A stretch of 64,000 nt of DNA, taken from assembly GCF_005222205.1 (NCBI RefSeq), contig NZ_CP032347.1:124001-188000 (forward strand). The letters run 5' to 3'. A program made the position numbers and the translations under genes. Positions 8,469 to 16,884 of the stretch are shown in pieces. The stretch comes from Azospirillum brasilense (GTDB taxonomy: Bacteria; Pseudomonadota; Alphaproteobacteria; Azospirillales; Azospirillaceae). The stretch's first letter is position 1. Every line of letters begins with the position of its first letter. A model generated the notes under the pieces. The model made no database searches. It was not told the DNA's origin and was given only the letters and a program-made list of their open reading frames with translations.

Positions 8469-8639
8469 CCCGGATTGCTTCTTCACACTCGGCATACGGA
8501 TCATGCCGTGGCTTAATCCGCTCCGGGGGAAAAAATCGCCACGGGATTGGCTTGCGCGCGGACGCGGGGCGGAGTAGGTCAGAAGCGCCTGGAGCCCTGG
8601 AGAATGCTGGGGTTCCTCCATGAACAAGGGGAGTAGGGA

Positions 8640-8924
8640 ATGACGAAGGCCGATCTCATCGACGCGATCGCCGGCAAGCTGGGCGGCACGAAGGCCGACG
8701 CCGGCAAGGCGCTGGACGCGGTTCTGGAGAGCCTGCAGGACGCGCTGGTCAAGGGGGAGACGGTCAAGCTGCCGGGCTTCGGCCAGTTCGAGATCGCCGA
8801 GCGCGGCGAGCGCACGGGCCGCAACCCGCAGACCGGTGCGGAGATCAAGATCGCCGCCTCCAAGGCGCCGAAGTTCTCCGCCGGCAAGGCCCTCAAGGAC
8901 GCCGTCAACGGCAAGGCCGAGTAA
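8640..8924 (+). CDS. hup: HU-family DNA-binding protein
   Basis: A 94-residue histone-like protein with the full HU signature: TKADLIDAIA at the N-terminus, the alpha-beta body VKLPGFGQFEI, and the DNA-grasping arm around RTGRNPQTGAEIKI (about residues 58-72). HU bends and compacts DNA as a dimer and has no sequence specificity. The start follows GGGGAG with good spacing. A terminator follows 30 bp after the stop, so it is monocistronic. Confidence 0.96.
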   Translation: MTKADLIDAIAGKLGGTKADAGKALDAVLESLQDALVKGETVKLPGFGQFEIAERGERTGRNPQTGAEIKIAASKAPKFSAGKALKDAVNGKAE

Positions 8925-8956
8925 GCCTTCCGCAAGGACGATCCTTGTATCGGATC

Positions 8957-8984
8957 AAGGGGCGGCGGCAACGCCGCCCCTTTT
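8957..8984 (+). terminator. Intrinsic terminator of the HU gene
   Basis: A 9-bp stem GGGGCGGCG / CGCCGCCCC with a GCAA tetraloop, followed by TTTT. Confidence 0.85.
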
Positions 8985-9010
8985 GTCTTTCCAAATTTCT
9001 TGGGGACGAC

Positions 9011-9199
9011 ATGAGCAGCAACAACGTTTACCGCTGGATCAAGGTCGAAGGACGGTGGGAGCCGGCGCAGCAACTGGCCGATGGTTCCTATATGCCGATC
9101 GGCGACATCGTGCCGCTGTCCGCCCGCAGCGTGAAGGTCGGCCCGGTGATCGAGCCGCCGTCCCGCAACGCCGCTCCCAGGGACGACGTCGGCGAATAG
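9011..9199 (+). CDS. Small hypothetical protein (62 aa)
   Basis: A 62-residue soluble protein beginning MSSNNVYRWIKVEGRWEPAQ, with an aromatic-rich N-terminal half and charged C-terminus. The start at 9011 follows TTGGGGACGAC; the frame also stays open upstream through the HU terminator, which is not a plausible coding extension. No family recognised. It lies between the HU gene and a convergent receiver-domain gene. Confidence 0.6.
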   Translation: MSSNNVYRWIKVEGRWEPAQQLADGSYMPIGDIVPLSARSVKVGPVIEPPSRNAAPRDDVGE

Positions 9200-9214
9200 G
9201 GTTGACGCCCCGCT

Positions 9215-9589
9215 CTATCCGGTCGTCCCGACCCGGTCGAGCATGGCGCGGACCGCGCCGATCGCCGCCTGGAAGCTGAAGGGCTTGTGCAGGACGCGCA
9301 GCCGCTCCGACTCCGGATGCCAGAGAGCGCCGCTGTCGGCGGTCATGACGATCACCGGCAGGGTCGGCCGCCGCACCCGAGTCCGGCGAATCAGTTCGTT
9401 GCCATCCATCACCGGCATCCGCAGGTCGGTCATCAGCAGCGATGCCGGGCCGCTTTCCAGGGCGGCGATGGCTTCCAACCCGTTGTGGGTCAGCGTGACG
9501 CGCAGACCCTGGCCTTCCAGCGTGTCGGCAAGGGCCAGGGCTTCGAGGCGTTCATCCTCGGCGACGAGGATGTGGGGAGCGGACTCCAT
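9215..9589 (-). CDS. Single-domain response regulator (CheY-like receiver)
   Basis: About 124 residues comprising only a receiver domain: acidic pair in VAEDE, phospho-acceptor Asp in LLMTDLRMP, conserved Thr in VIVMTAD, and Lys in VLHKPF. All the residues needed for phosphorylation are present, unlike the regulators at 58-62 kb. There is no output domain. The ATG at 9589 is preferred to an upstream in-frame TTG at 9604. No kinase gene is adjacent, so its partner is unknown. Confidence 0.88.
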   Translation of the reverse strand: MESAPHILVAEDERLEALALADTLEGQGLRVTLTHNGLEAIAALESGPASLLMTDLRMPVMDGNELIRRTRVRRPTLPVIVMTADSGALWHPESERLRVLHKPFSFQAAIGAVRAMLDRVGTTG

Positions 9590-9688
9590 GGTTCGGCCTG
9601 ACAATGCAACGCAAAGGGAGTAAGGGGTACGTTGCGGCCGGCCGGATGGATTTCCCCAGATTGCGTAGGGTGATCGGAACGCTGGGGA

Positions 9689-10420
9689 TCAGGCGCACTC
9701 GGCGAGATCGGCCAGCGCCTCGGCGTCCAGCAGTTCGACCCGGCCGCCGTCCAGGATGCGGATCAGGCGCGAGGTCTTCAGCTTGGTGAAGCCGCGCGAC
9801 ACGGTCTCCGTGGTCAGCCCCAGATGGTCGGCGATGTCGCAGCGGCTCATCGGCAGGGCGATGGCCCGGCCGGCACCGGCGCGGCGGCTCAGCGCCAGCA
9901 GGAAGCTGGCCAGCTTCTCCAGCGCCGACTTGCGGCCCAGCAGCAGCATCTGGTCCTGCGCCGCCACCAGCTCGGAGGTGGTGACCGACAGCAGCCGGCG
10001 GGCCAGGGCGGGCTGGGAGTCCAGCAGGGCGTCGAGCTGGCAGCGCGGGATGCGCTGGACGGTGGAGGCGGTGATCGCCTCGGCCGAGTAGAGGTAGCGG
10101 TCGGCGAAGGCCAGCCCGACCATGTCGCCGGCCTGGAGGAAGCCGATGATCTGGCGGCGCCCGTCCGGCAGCAGCTTGTAGAGGCGGATCATGCCGTCCA
10201 CCACGCGGAAGACGGCGTCGGCGGCCTCGCCCTCGGCGAAGATCGACTGCTCGCGGTCGAACACCCGGAACTGGGCGATGGCGGCCAGCGGGTCGATATC
10301 GTTGGCGGCGAAGCCGGCAGCGGGACGGGAGGGGGCGACACGCGGCATCGCCATCACGGCGGCCTGATGGCCGTGCGGAACGCGCGTCGGCTGGGCGGCG
10401 ATGGCGGTGTGAGCGTGCAT
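9689..10420 (-). CDS. Crp/Fnr-family transcriptional regulator (FixK-like)
   Basis: A 243-residue protein with a cyclic-nucleotide-binding-type beta-roll (about 45-135), a dimerisation helix and a winged HTH (about 190-225). The recognition helix TTETVSRGFTK carries the E-xx-S-R pattern of FNR/FixK proteins that read TTGAT-N4-ATCAA. The only cysteines are C127, C194 and C242, so the N-terminal cysteine cluster of oxygen-sensing FNR is absent. Direct oxygen sensing is unlikely and it is best seen as FixK-like. It could regulate the nearby nap operon, but that is inference. Confidence 0.88.
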   Translation of the reverse strand: MHAHTAIAAQPTRVPHGHQAAVMAMPRVAPSRPAAGFAANDIDPLAAIAQFRVFDREQSIFAEGEAADAVFRVVDGMIRLYKLLPDGRRQIIGFLQAGDMVGLAFADRYLYSAEAITASTVQRIPRCQLDALLDSQPALARRLLSVTTSELVAAQDQMLLLGRKSALEKLASFLLALSRRAGAGRAIALPMSRCDIADHLGLTTETVSRGFTKLKTSRLIRILDGGRVELLDAEALADLAECA

Positions 10421-10522
10421 GTCGGGCCCCTCGGCGTTCGTGGAAGCGGCCCGTCCCCGTGGGGCAACCGCTCGATGAGCCGACGTTATGCGCTGCGAGG
10501 TACCCTGTGCAGTTCGGTCTTG

Positions 10523-10572
10523 TACCTAAGGGGCTTTGCGTACGTAAGACTACCTAGGGGGCATTGCGGACG
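10523..10572. repeat. Tandem 22-bp imperfect direct repeat upstream of the Crp/Fnr gene
   Basis: Two copies begin TACCTAAGGGGC (10523) and TACCTAGGGGGC (10551). They extend through TTTGCGTACG and ATTGCGGACG, giving 19 of 22 positions identical at 28-bp spacing. A TACGTA palindrome lies between them (10541-10546). The arrangement suggests paired regulator-binding sites controlling the Crp/Fnr gene that starts at 10420. Confidence 0.5.
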
Positions 10573-10612
10573 CCTCGGTGGACGCATGGGGGCGGGAGGG
10601 GAGCGAGGACGC

Positions 10613-11917
10613 TCACCCCCCGTGCACCAGCCGTTCGAACAGATCCTCCGATCCCATCTGCCCGCCCTTGAGCATCAGCTCGACGCCGTCGGTGGGCCGG
10701 TCGGCGCTGTGGGTCAGGCTGACCGTCACGCCGGGACTGAGCGCCGTCCGGTAGGACAGGCCCCACAGGCCCAGCGCCTTCACCGCCTTGCTGGAGGTGT
10801 CGCCCCCGGCGATGCCCATGCGGCGCAGCGGCACCGCGCGGGCGACCGAGGCGACGAAGTCCGCGGTGGCGTCGGCGATGGCCGCGGATTGGGCAGTGTC
10901 GGGCGCCTCGCCCTCCGCCGGGGCGGTCCACACCAGCACGTTCCGGCCCTGGCCCAGCAGACCGGCGATCTCGCTCCGCAACCGTTCGCGGTAGGCGGGG
11001 TCGCGGCACAGCGCGCCGGCGTCCGCCGGCATCCGGTGGAAGGAGGAGGCCGCGGCAATCTGCTTGCGCGTGACCGGCGACAGGCTGCCGGCCAGCACGA
11101 AGACCGGTCCCTCCGTGGCGGCCAGTGGCGCGTCGCCGACCGCCCCGTCGGGCTCCCATTGGGTCGCCAGCGCCTGGACCACGCCGCTTGGCCCGACCGC
11201 CAGCAGGGGGGCGCGTAGCGCGCGCTCCCAGATCAGCCGCCCGACAGGGGCCAGATCCGCCGGCTGCGCGATGTCCAGCAGGACGGCGGGAACGCCGCCC
11301 GCCACCATCCGGTCGAGCTTTTCGTCCAGCGCCCCGGCGTCCAGCCCGTAATCCGGGTAGTGCAGGGCGCCCATCCCCTCCAGCCCCTGCGCGGCGAGAT
11401 GGAGGCGCAGATCGGCCTCCGTCATCGGGGTCACCGGGTGGGCCTTCATGGTCGGGTGGCGGTCGATGCGGTGGACCGTCCCGCCGGTGCCCGCCGCGGC
11501 GAACAGCGTGCTGAACAGGCAATAGCGCCCGATGTTCGGCTGTCCGCCCACCACCGGCAGGAAGCGGTTGGGGAAGAAGGGCCGCAGGGCCCCCACCGCC
11601 GCCCCGATGCTGCCGATCCGCGGCGCGCTGTCAAAGGTCGAGCAGCACTTGTAGTGCATCACCGGCACGCCGAGCCCGGCGAAGAAGCGCCCCACCGGCT
11701 CCAGCTCCGCCCGCAGGGCCTCCGGGTCCATGGTGCGCGACGCCCCGGCGATTCCCAGCGCGTTCAGCGGGCCGAGCCCGGCCAGCCGCTCCGCGTCGGG
11801 AATCTCCAGCAGCAGCAGCGCCCGCTGCCCGGCCTTCGCCAGTGTGGCCAGCGTGTCGGTGGCCCCGGTGAAGTCGTCCCCGTACCAGCCCAGCCGGGGC
11901 GGCGGATGGCTCGTCAC
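10613..11917 (-). CDS. Four-carbon acid sugar kinase family protein (DUF1537)
   Basis: A 434-residue ATP-dependent kinase of the DUF1537 family, whose members phosphorylate four-carbon or branched acid sugars such as threonate, erythronate, denominate or 3-oxo-isoapionate. The N-terminal GDDFTGATDT (about residue 12) and C-terminal GIAGGDTSSKAVKAL (about 375) are the two family hallmarks. The GTG start at 11917 overlaps the RuBisCO-like protein stop by 4 bp, so the pair is translationally coupled. That coupling resembles OiaK next to an OiaX/OiaT-type protein in apionate catabolism; the substrate remains inferred. Confidence 0.85.
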   Translation of the reverse strand: MTSHPPPRLGWYGDDFTGATDTLATLAKAGQRALLLLEIPDAERLAGLGPLNALGIAGASRTMDPEALRAELEPVGRFFAGLGVPVMHYKCCSTFDSAPRIGSIGAAVGALRPFFPNRFLPVVGGQPNIGRYCLFSTLFAAAGTGGTVHRIDRHPTMKAHPVTPMTEADLRLHLAAQGLEGMGALHYPDYGLDAGALDEKLDRMVAGGVPAVLLDIAQPADLAPVGRLIWERALRAPLLAVGPSGVVQALATQWEPDGAVGDAPLAATEGPVFVLAGSLSPVTRKQIAAASSFHRMPADAGALCRDPAYRERLRSEIAGLLGQGRNVLVWTAPAEGEAPDTAQSAAIADATADFVASVARAVPLRRMGIAGGDTSSKAVKALGLWGLSYRTALSPGVTVSLTHSADRPTDGVELMLKGGQMGSEDLFERLVHGG

Positions 11918-13185
11918 TTGGCCGCTCCGAAGAACTCCAGGGCGCGCTTCAACTCCGGCCGGGTCGTGGCGGCGTCGGGCAGGGTCACGCCCTCGCGCAC
12001 CGCCGCCCAGGCCTGGCGGATGCTCGTGACGCCAGCGGCGGGGCCGTCCGGATGGGCCATGATGCCGCCGCCGGACATGAACAGCAGGTCGTCCGTCCCC
12101 ACCGCGTCCCAGGTGACGGGCACGGTCCCCGCCCACTGGCCGGAGGAGAAGGCCGGCATCACCGCGTCGTCGCAGCCCTCGGCCAGCGGGGCGAGGCAGG
12201 ACTTGGCGCCGTCGATGACCTCCGCGTCGGGCTGGGCGAACTTGCCCTGGAGGCCGTGGACGTGCATGTGGTCCACCCCGGCCAGCCGCCACAGCGTCTG
12301 GTAGGCGTCGAAGCCGATGCCCAGGCTGGGGTGGCGCGACAGGGCGCCGAAGCCGTTGCGGTGCCCGTGCAGCACCAGCCCGCTGTGCCGGCGCAGCGTC
12401 TGCACGGCGGAGAAGCCGCACCAGTTCAGGCTGACCATCACGCAGCTTCCGCCCTCGCGCTCCACCAGATCGGCGTGGCGGCGCATGGCGTCCGTCTCGT
12501 CGCTGATGTTGAAGGCGACCATGACGTGCTTGCCGGTGCGGTCCTGGTGGCGGCGCACCCGGTCCATCACCGCCGGCACGCGCCGGGCCAGCGGGGCGTG
12601 GACCGGATCGGCGCAGATCTCGTCGTCCTTGATGAAGTCGAGCCCGGCGGCGCAGAGCGTGCCGACCAGCTCGCCGGTCTCCTCCGCCGACAGGCCGAGG
12701 TTCGGCTTGATGATGGAGCCGACCAGCGCCCCGCGCTCCACCCCGGTCAGCCGCCGCGTGCCGGCCACGCCGTGCCGCGGCGCGTCGAACTGTTTGCGGT
12801 ACGCGGCGGGCAGGCGGACGGAGTCGAGTCGCAGGCCGGTGACCTCGCCCAGGTCGAACAGGTTGCCGGCCACCGTGGCGGCCAGCGTCGGCAGGTTGGC
12901 GCCGACGTTGCCGGTGGGGAAGCTGATGGCGACACGGGCGCGCCGCCACGGTCCGGGCCGCTTCTGCCGCTCCAGCCACGTGTTCGGCAGGCTGGGGGAG
13001 GCGGCGGGTTCCAGCTCCTCCACCCGCTCCACCACGGCGCGGGCGCGGGCGCGCAGGTCGTCCGTCTCGCCATGGACGCGGGTGAAGGTGCCGCAGGACT
13101 GCTCCCCCGCCATGACCTCCGCCACCTTGGCGGGGTCCAGCGGGGTCTCGATCAGATAGGTCGCCTCGAAGCGGTCGGAGCGCAT
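11914..13185 (-). CDS. RuBisCO-like protein (type IV large-subunit family)
   Basis: A 423-residue member of the RuBisCO large-subunit superfamily. It keeps the carbamylation/metal motif FIKDDE (K, D, E), the IIKPNLGLS lysine motif, a loop-6-like GLQGKF lysine and the phosphate-site SGGGIMAHP. The protein is shorter than true RuBisCO and sits with a DUF1537 kinase and TRAP transporter, not with carbon-fixation genes. Known relatives in this setting act on 3-oxo-isoapionate 4-phosphate, as decarboxylase or transcarboxylase/hydrolase. Which reaction applies here, if either, is unknown. The ATG at 13185 lies 8 bp after the VOC gene. Confidence 0.87.
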   Translation of the reverse strand: MRSDRFEATYLIETPLDPAKVAEVMAGEQSCGTFTRVHGETDDLRARARAVVERVEELEPAASPSLPNTWLERQKRPGPWRRARVAISFPTGNVGANLPTLAATVAGNLFDLGEVTGLRLDSVRLPAAYRKQFDAPRHGVAGTRRLTGVERGALVGSIIKPNLGLSAEETGELVGTLCAAGLDFIKDDEICADPVHAPLARRVPAVMDRVRRHQDRTGKHVMVAFNISDETDAMRRHADLVEREGGSCVMVSLNWCGFSAVQTLRRHSGLVLHGHRNGFGALSRHPSLGIGFDAYQTLWRLAGVDHMHVHGLQGKFAQPDAEVIDGAKSCLAPLAEGCDDAVMPAFSSGQWAGTVPVTWDAVGTDDLLFMSGGGIMAHPDGPAAGVTSIRQAWAAVREGVTLPDAATTRPELKRALEFFGAAK

Positions 13186-13193
13186 GGCGAGAC

Positions 13194-13733
13194 TCACAGG
13201 CGGCTGAGGTCGGGGAAGGGCCGGACCGGATCGCGGCCGTCCCAGTCGAGGGAGGCGTTGCGGATCAGGTCGAACATCTTGCCCTTCGGCCCGGCGACCT
13301 CCGACAGCTCGATCACCGTGCCGGGGTGGTACTCGGTGTCGAAATAGACGAAGCGGCCCTTCTCGCCGACCTCGCCGCTCATCACCGGCTTGAAGCCCTG
13401 GGCGGTCAGCCGCTCCAGGTCGGCGTCGTAGTCCTCGGTCCAGTAGGCGACGTGCTGGAGGCCGGTGCGGCCCGCCTTCAGGAAGTCGCGGTACATCGAC
13501 GGCGCGTCGTTGCGGGTCTGGATCAGCTCCATCTGGAGCGGCCCGGAATTGGCGAGCGCCACCGAGTTGTGAACCTCGTACCGCTCCCCGCGGTAGGTGT
13601 AGTTCTTGATTGGAACCCGCTCGTTGTAGAACCACGGGCCGATGCCCAGGGTGCGGCTCCAATAGTCCATGGCGGCCTCGATGTCGTCGACGACGTAGCC
13701 AGCCTGCCGGATCTGGCCGAAGAATCGGCTCAT
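13194..13733 (-). CDS. VOC-superfamily (glyoxalase/bleomycin-resistance fold) enzyme
   Basis: A 179-residue metal-dependent enzyme of the vicinal oxygen chelate fold. Two beta-alpha modules are visible: QAGYVVDDIEAAMDYW at residue 10 and LQHVAYWTEDYDADLERL at about 92. A late acidic ligand lies in PGTVIELSE (about 150). The ATG at 13733 follows AGGAG. It sits between the transporter and the RuBisCO-like protein genes, so it probably isomerises or cleaves an intermediate of the same sugar-acid pathway. I know of no described pathway with this exact combination. Confidence 0.85.
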   Translation of the reverse strand: MSRFFGQIRQAGYVVDDIEAAMDYWSRTLGIGPWFYNERVPIKNYTYRGERYEVHNSVALANSGPLQMELIQTRNDAPSMYRDFLKAGRTGLQHVAYWTEDYDADLERLTAQGFKPVMSGEVGEKGRFVYFDTEYHPGTVIELSEVAGPKGKMFDLIRNASLDWDGRDPVRPFPDLSRL

Positions 13734-13777
13734 GAAGGAACTCCTGATTTTATCGTTATGGGGGGACCGGCAAGACT

Positions 13778-15667
13778 TCAGTAGGGAAGGAAGCCGGTGG
13801 AAATCCACGGAATGGCGGCGACCACGATCAGGCCCACGAGAAGGGCGGCGACGTAGCCCCAGATGTGTTTCAGACCTTCGTCCGGGCTGACCTTGCTGAT
13901 GGCGCAGGCGCCGTAGTAGCCGACGCCGAAGGGCGGGGCGAACAGGCCGATGCCCATGGCGAAGATCACGACCATCGCGTAATGCACCTCGTGCACCCCG
14001 GCGTCGCGGGCGATGGGGAACAGCAGCGGGCCGAACAGGACGATGGCGGGGATGCCCTCCAGCACGCTGCCCAGGATGATGAAGGCGACGATGGAGATGG
14101 CGAGGAAGCCGTAGCCGCCGCCGGGGATGTCGGCCATCCACAGGGCGAGTGCGCGGGAGAAGCCGGACTGCGTCAGGCCCCAGGCCATGGCGGTGGCGCA
14201 GCCGACGATGAAGATGATCGCCCCGGTCAGCGACGCCGTCTCGATCAGCATCGGCTTCAGCCGCGCCCAGTCGAACTGGCGGTAGACCAGCAGGCCCATG
14301 ATGGTGGAGTAGGCGATGCCGATGGTCGACACCTCGGTCGCCGTCGCGACCCCTTCCACCACCGCGGCGCGGATGACGAAGGGCAGCAGGATAGCGGGCA
14401 GGGCGGCCACGGCCAGACGGGCAATCTCCGACGCCGGCGGGCGGCGGATGTGGCTGAGGTCCTCATGGCGGTAGCGCCACCAGACGACGGCGCAGAGCGC
14501 CGCACCCAGCACCACCGCCGGCAGCAGGCCGCCCGCGAACAGCGCCGCGATGGACACGCCGGTGACCGAGCCGATGGTGATGAGGACGATGGAGGGCGGG
14601 ATGGTCTCGGTCTGCGCGCCGGTGGCCGACAGAAGGGCGACGAGGTCGCCGGGAGGGGCGCCGCGCTTCTTCATTTCCGGGAACAGCACCGGCGCGATGG
14701 CCGCCATGTCGGCGATCTTCGAGCCGGAGATGCCCGACACCAGATACATCGCCCCGATCAGCACGTAGGACAGGCCGCCGCGCACGTGGCCGAGCAGGCT
14801 GGCGAGGAACTGGATCATGGCGCGGGCCATGCCGGTCATCTCGATCAGCAGGCCGAGGAAGACGAACAGCGGCACCGCCAGCAGGATCAGGTGCGACATC
14901 CCCTCGTCCAGCCGCCCGACCATGACGAGCAGCGGCGTCGAGGTGGTCAGCGCCAGATAGCCGAAGGTGGCCAGCGCGAAGGAGAAGGCGATGGGAACGC
15001 CGCCGAACACGCAGGCCGCGACCACGCCGACGAAGAAGATGACGAGGTTGGCCTGTCCCAGCGGCTTCAGCACCGGGCCGGCCAGCCAGAAGGCCACGGT
15101 CACCGCCGCGGTCAGGGCGACCGCCGCGAGCGTGATCCGAAGGTTGCGCATCCGCATCAGCCGGATCAGCGCGACCACGGCCATCAGCCCCAGCCCGGTC
15201 GGCAGGGCCGCCGCGCGCCAGGCGTTGCTGATCTCCAGCGCCGGGGTGACGATGAACTGCTCCTCCATGGCGTAGTCCAGGGCGGGGTGCAGGATCATCG
15301 CCAGGAAGGCGATGGGGGCCGTGATCGCCAGCGTCTCCAGCAGGGCGCGTGGCGTCGGGCCGACGCGGCTGACCAGCCCGGTCATCCGCATGTGCTCGCC
15401 GCGGCGGAGCGCCACCACGGCGCCCAGCATGGACAGCCACAGGAAGAGGATCGAGGCCAACTCGTCCGACCACACCAGCGGCGCGTGGAAGACGTAGCGC
15501 GCCGTCACCCCGGCCAGCAGGATGACGATCTCGGCCAGAACGATGAGGGCGGCGGCACCCTCCACCGTCGCGGCGAGGCCGCGGTCCAGCCGATCGGTCC
15601 AGGAACCGCCGGACGCGGCCCCTGGCATGGCGCCGCCCTCGTCGAGCGCCGTCGCGTGGTGAGACAA
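13778..15667 (-). CDS. Fused TRAP transporter permease (DctQ-DctM)
   Basis: About 629 residues. The N-terminal part (about 20-180) has four membrane segments of the small DctQ subunit, with the typical ARYVFHAPLVWSDE stretch. The C-terminal part (about 190-629) is the DctM large subunit with many segments, FLGLLIEMTG, GSKIADMAAIAPVLFPEM and FAPPFGVGYYG signatures. It imports an organic or sugar acid with the adjacent binding protein using a sodium gradient. The start is uncertain: a TTG at 15667 follows AGGGAGG with ideal spacing; a GTG at 15697 and an ATG at 15628 are alternatives. Confidence 0.9.
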   Translation of the reverse strand: MSHHATALDEGGAMPGAASGGSWTDRLDRGLAATVEGAAALIVLAEIVILLAGVTARYVFHAPLVWSDELASILFLWLSMLGAVVALRRGEHMRMTGLVSRVGPTPRALLETLAITAPIAFLAMILHPALDYAMEEQFIVTPALEISNAWRAAALPTGLGLMAVVALIRLMRMRNLRITLAAVALTAAVTVAFWLAGPVLKPLGQANLVIFFVGVVAACVFGGVPIAFSFALATFGYLALTTSTPLLVMVGRLDEGMSHLILLAVPLFVFLGLLIEMTGMARAMIQFLASLLGHVRGGLSYVLIGAMYLVSGISGSKIADMAAIAPVLFPEMKKRGAPPGDLVALLSATGAQTETIPPSIVLITIGSVTGVSIAALFAGGLLPAVVLGAALCAVVWWRYRHEDLSHIRRPPASEIARLAVAALPAILLPFVIRAAVVEGVATATEVSTIGIAYSTIMGLLVYRQFDWARLKPMLIETASLTGAIIFIVGCATAMAWGLTQSGFSRALALWMADIPGGGYGFLAISIVAFIILGSVLEGIPAIVLFGPLLFPIARDAGVHEVHYAMVVIFAMGIGLFAPPFGVGYYGACAISKVSPDEGLKHIWGYVAALLVGLIVVAAIPWISTGFLPY

Positions 15668-15706
15668 AGCCGCACCCTCCCTTCCCGTGTTGCCCACAGC
15701 CGTTCT

Positions 15707-16750
15707 TTAGGCGAGCTTGCCGACGGCGCCTTCCAGCAGCGCCCAGGCCTCGTCGCCGAAGCGGCCCTTCCATTCGCCGTAGAAGCCGCTGTCGCGGAGC
15801 TTGGCGCGGAAGCTGTCGGGGGACGGCTGGTTGAAGGCGAGGCCCTTGGACTGGAGGTCGGCCTGCACCGACTGGTTCAGCGCCTTGATGTCCTCGCGCT
15901 GCTGGACGCCGGCGTCGTTGATCGCGGTGGAGACGATCTTCTGCAGGTCGGGGGGCAGGCCGCGCCACGCGCGCCCGTTGGCGATGAACCAGAAGCCGTC
16001 CCAGATGTGGTTGGACAGGGCGCAGTACTTCTGCACCTCGTATAGCTTGGCGACCTGGATGATCGGCAGCGGGTTTTCCTGCGCGTCGACGATGCGCGTC
16101 TGCAGCGAGGAATAGACCTCCGAGAACTGCAGGCTGGCCGGGGCGGCGGACAGCGACTTGAACATGGCGATGCTGAGCGGGCTGACCGGCACGCGGATCT
16201 TCAGCCCGTCCATGTCGGCGGCGGTCTGGATCGGCTTGGCCCCGCTGGTCATCTGGCGGAAGCCGTTGTCCCACATCTTCTCGAAGGCGTGCAGGCCGAC
16301 CTTGGAGATGGCACCGCGCACATGTTCGCCGAGCTTGCCGTCCATGGCGGACCAGACCTGCCCGTAGTCGGCGAAGGCGAAGCCCACGGCGTTGATGGCG
16401 GCCACCGGGACCAGCGTGGCGATGACCAGCGCCGAGGGCGTGAAGAAGGTGATGCCGCCGCTGCGCACCTGCGACAGCATGTCGGTGTCGCCGCCGAGCT
16501 GGTTGTTCGGGAAGATCTGGATGTCGACGCGGCCGTTCGTCTCGCGGCGGATGCGCTCCGCCGCCTCGTGCGAGCGGACGTTCAGCGGGTGGGTCAGCGG
16601 CAGGTTGTTGCCGTACTTGAAGTCGAACTCGGCGGCGCGGGCGATGCGCGGCGCGCCGATCAGAGTGGCGGTGCCGGCCCCCGCGGCCAACCCGACCGCC
16701 GGAGTGGCGGCCAACGCCTTGAGCATCGTGCGGCGCGAGAGCGGGTTCAT
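15707..16750 (-). CDS. TRAP transporter substrate-binding protein (DctP family)
   Basis: A 347-residue periplasmic binding protein. A Tat-like signal (RRTMLK at residues 6-11, alanine-rich, ending ARAAEF) precedes the DctP fold. The fold shows RSHEAAERIRRETNGRVDI, MDGLKIRVP (the anion-binding arginine region, about 170) and VDAQENPLPI, which is highly conserved. It captures the substrate for the fused permease just downstream. GGAGGAAAGC precedes the ATG. First gene of the operon, facing away from a LacI gene that probably controls it. Confidence 0.92.
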   Translation of the reverse strand: MNPLSRRTMLKALAATPAVGLAAGAGTATLIGAPRIARAAEFDFKYGNNLPLTHPLNVRSHEAAERIRRETNGRVDIQIFPNNQLGGDTDMLSQVRSGGITFFTPSALVIATLVPVAAINAVGFAFADYGQVWSAMDGKLGEHVRGAISKVGLHAFEKMWDNGFRQMTSGAKPIQTAADMDGLKIRVPVSPLSIAMFKSLSAAPASLQFSEVYSSLQTRIVDAQENPLPIIQVAKLYEVQKYCALSNHIWDGFWFIANGRAWRGLPPDLQKIVSTAINDAGVQQREDIKALNQSVQADLQSKGLAFNQPSPDSFRAKLRDSGFYGEWKGRFGDEAWALLEGAVGKLA

Positions 16751-16884
16751 GCTTTCCTCCCAGGAAACGTTGATGTAGTTTGATGTTCGACGGTGATTGT
16801 TGGTTGGACGGTATGTGCGCGAATGGCCGGTGTCAAACGCGAATGATGATGTGATTTGATGGGATCGGAGGGTTTTGAGACGTG
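16751..16884. promoter_or_regulatory. Divergent promoter region between the TRAP operon and LacI gene
   Basis: This A+T-richer gap must hold both promoters. TTTGATG occurs twice (near 16779 and 16855). A loose inverted pair TCAAA (16833-16837) and TTTGA (16855-16859) frames a 27-bp segment, a plausible LacI-family operator. No classical LacI-family palindrome with central CG was found. Confidence 0.4.

Noticed and set aside
11914..13185. True RuBisCO large subunit for carbon fixation
   Set aside because: There is no small subunit, phosphoribulokinase or other Calvin-cycle gene nearby, and the kinase and transporter context is catabolic.
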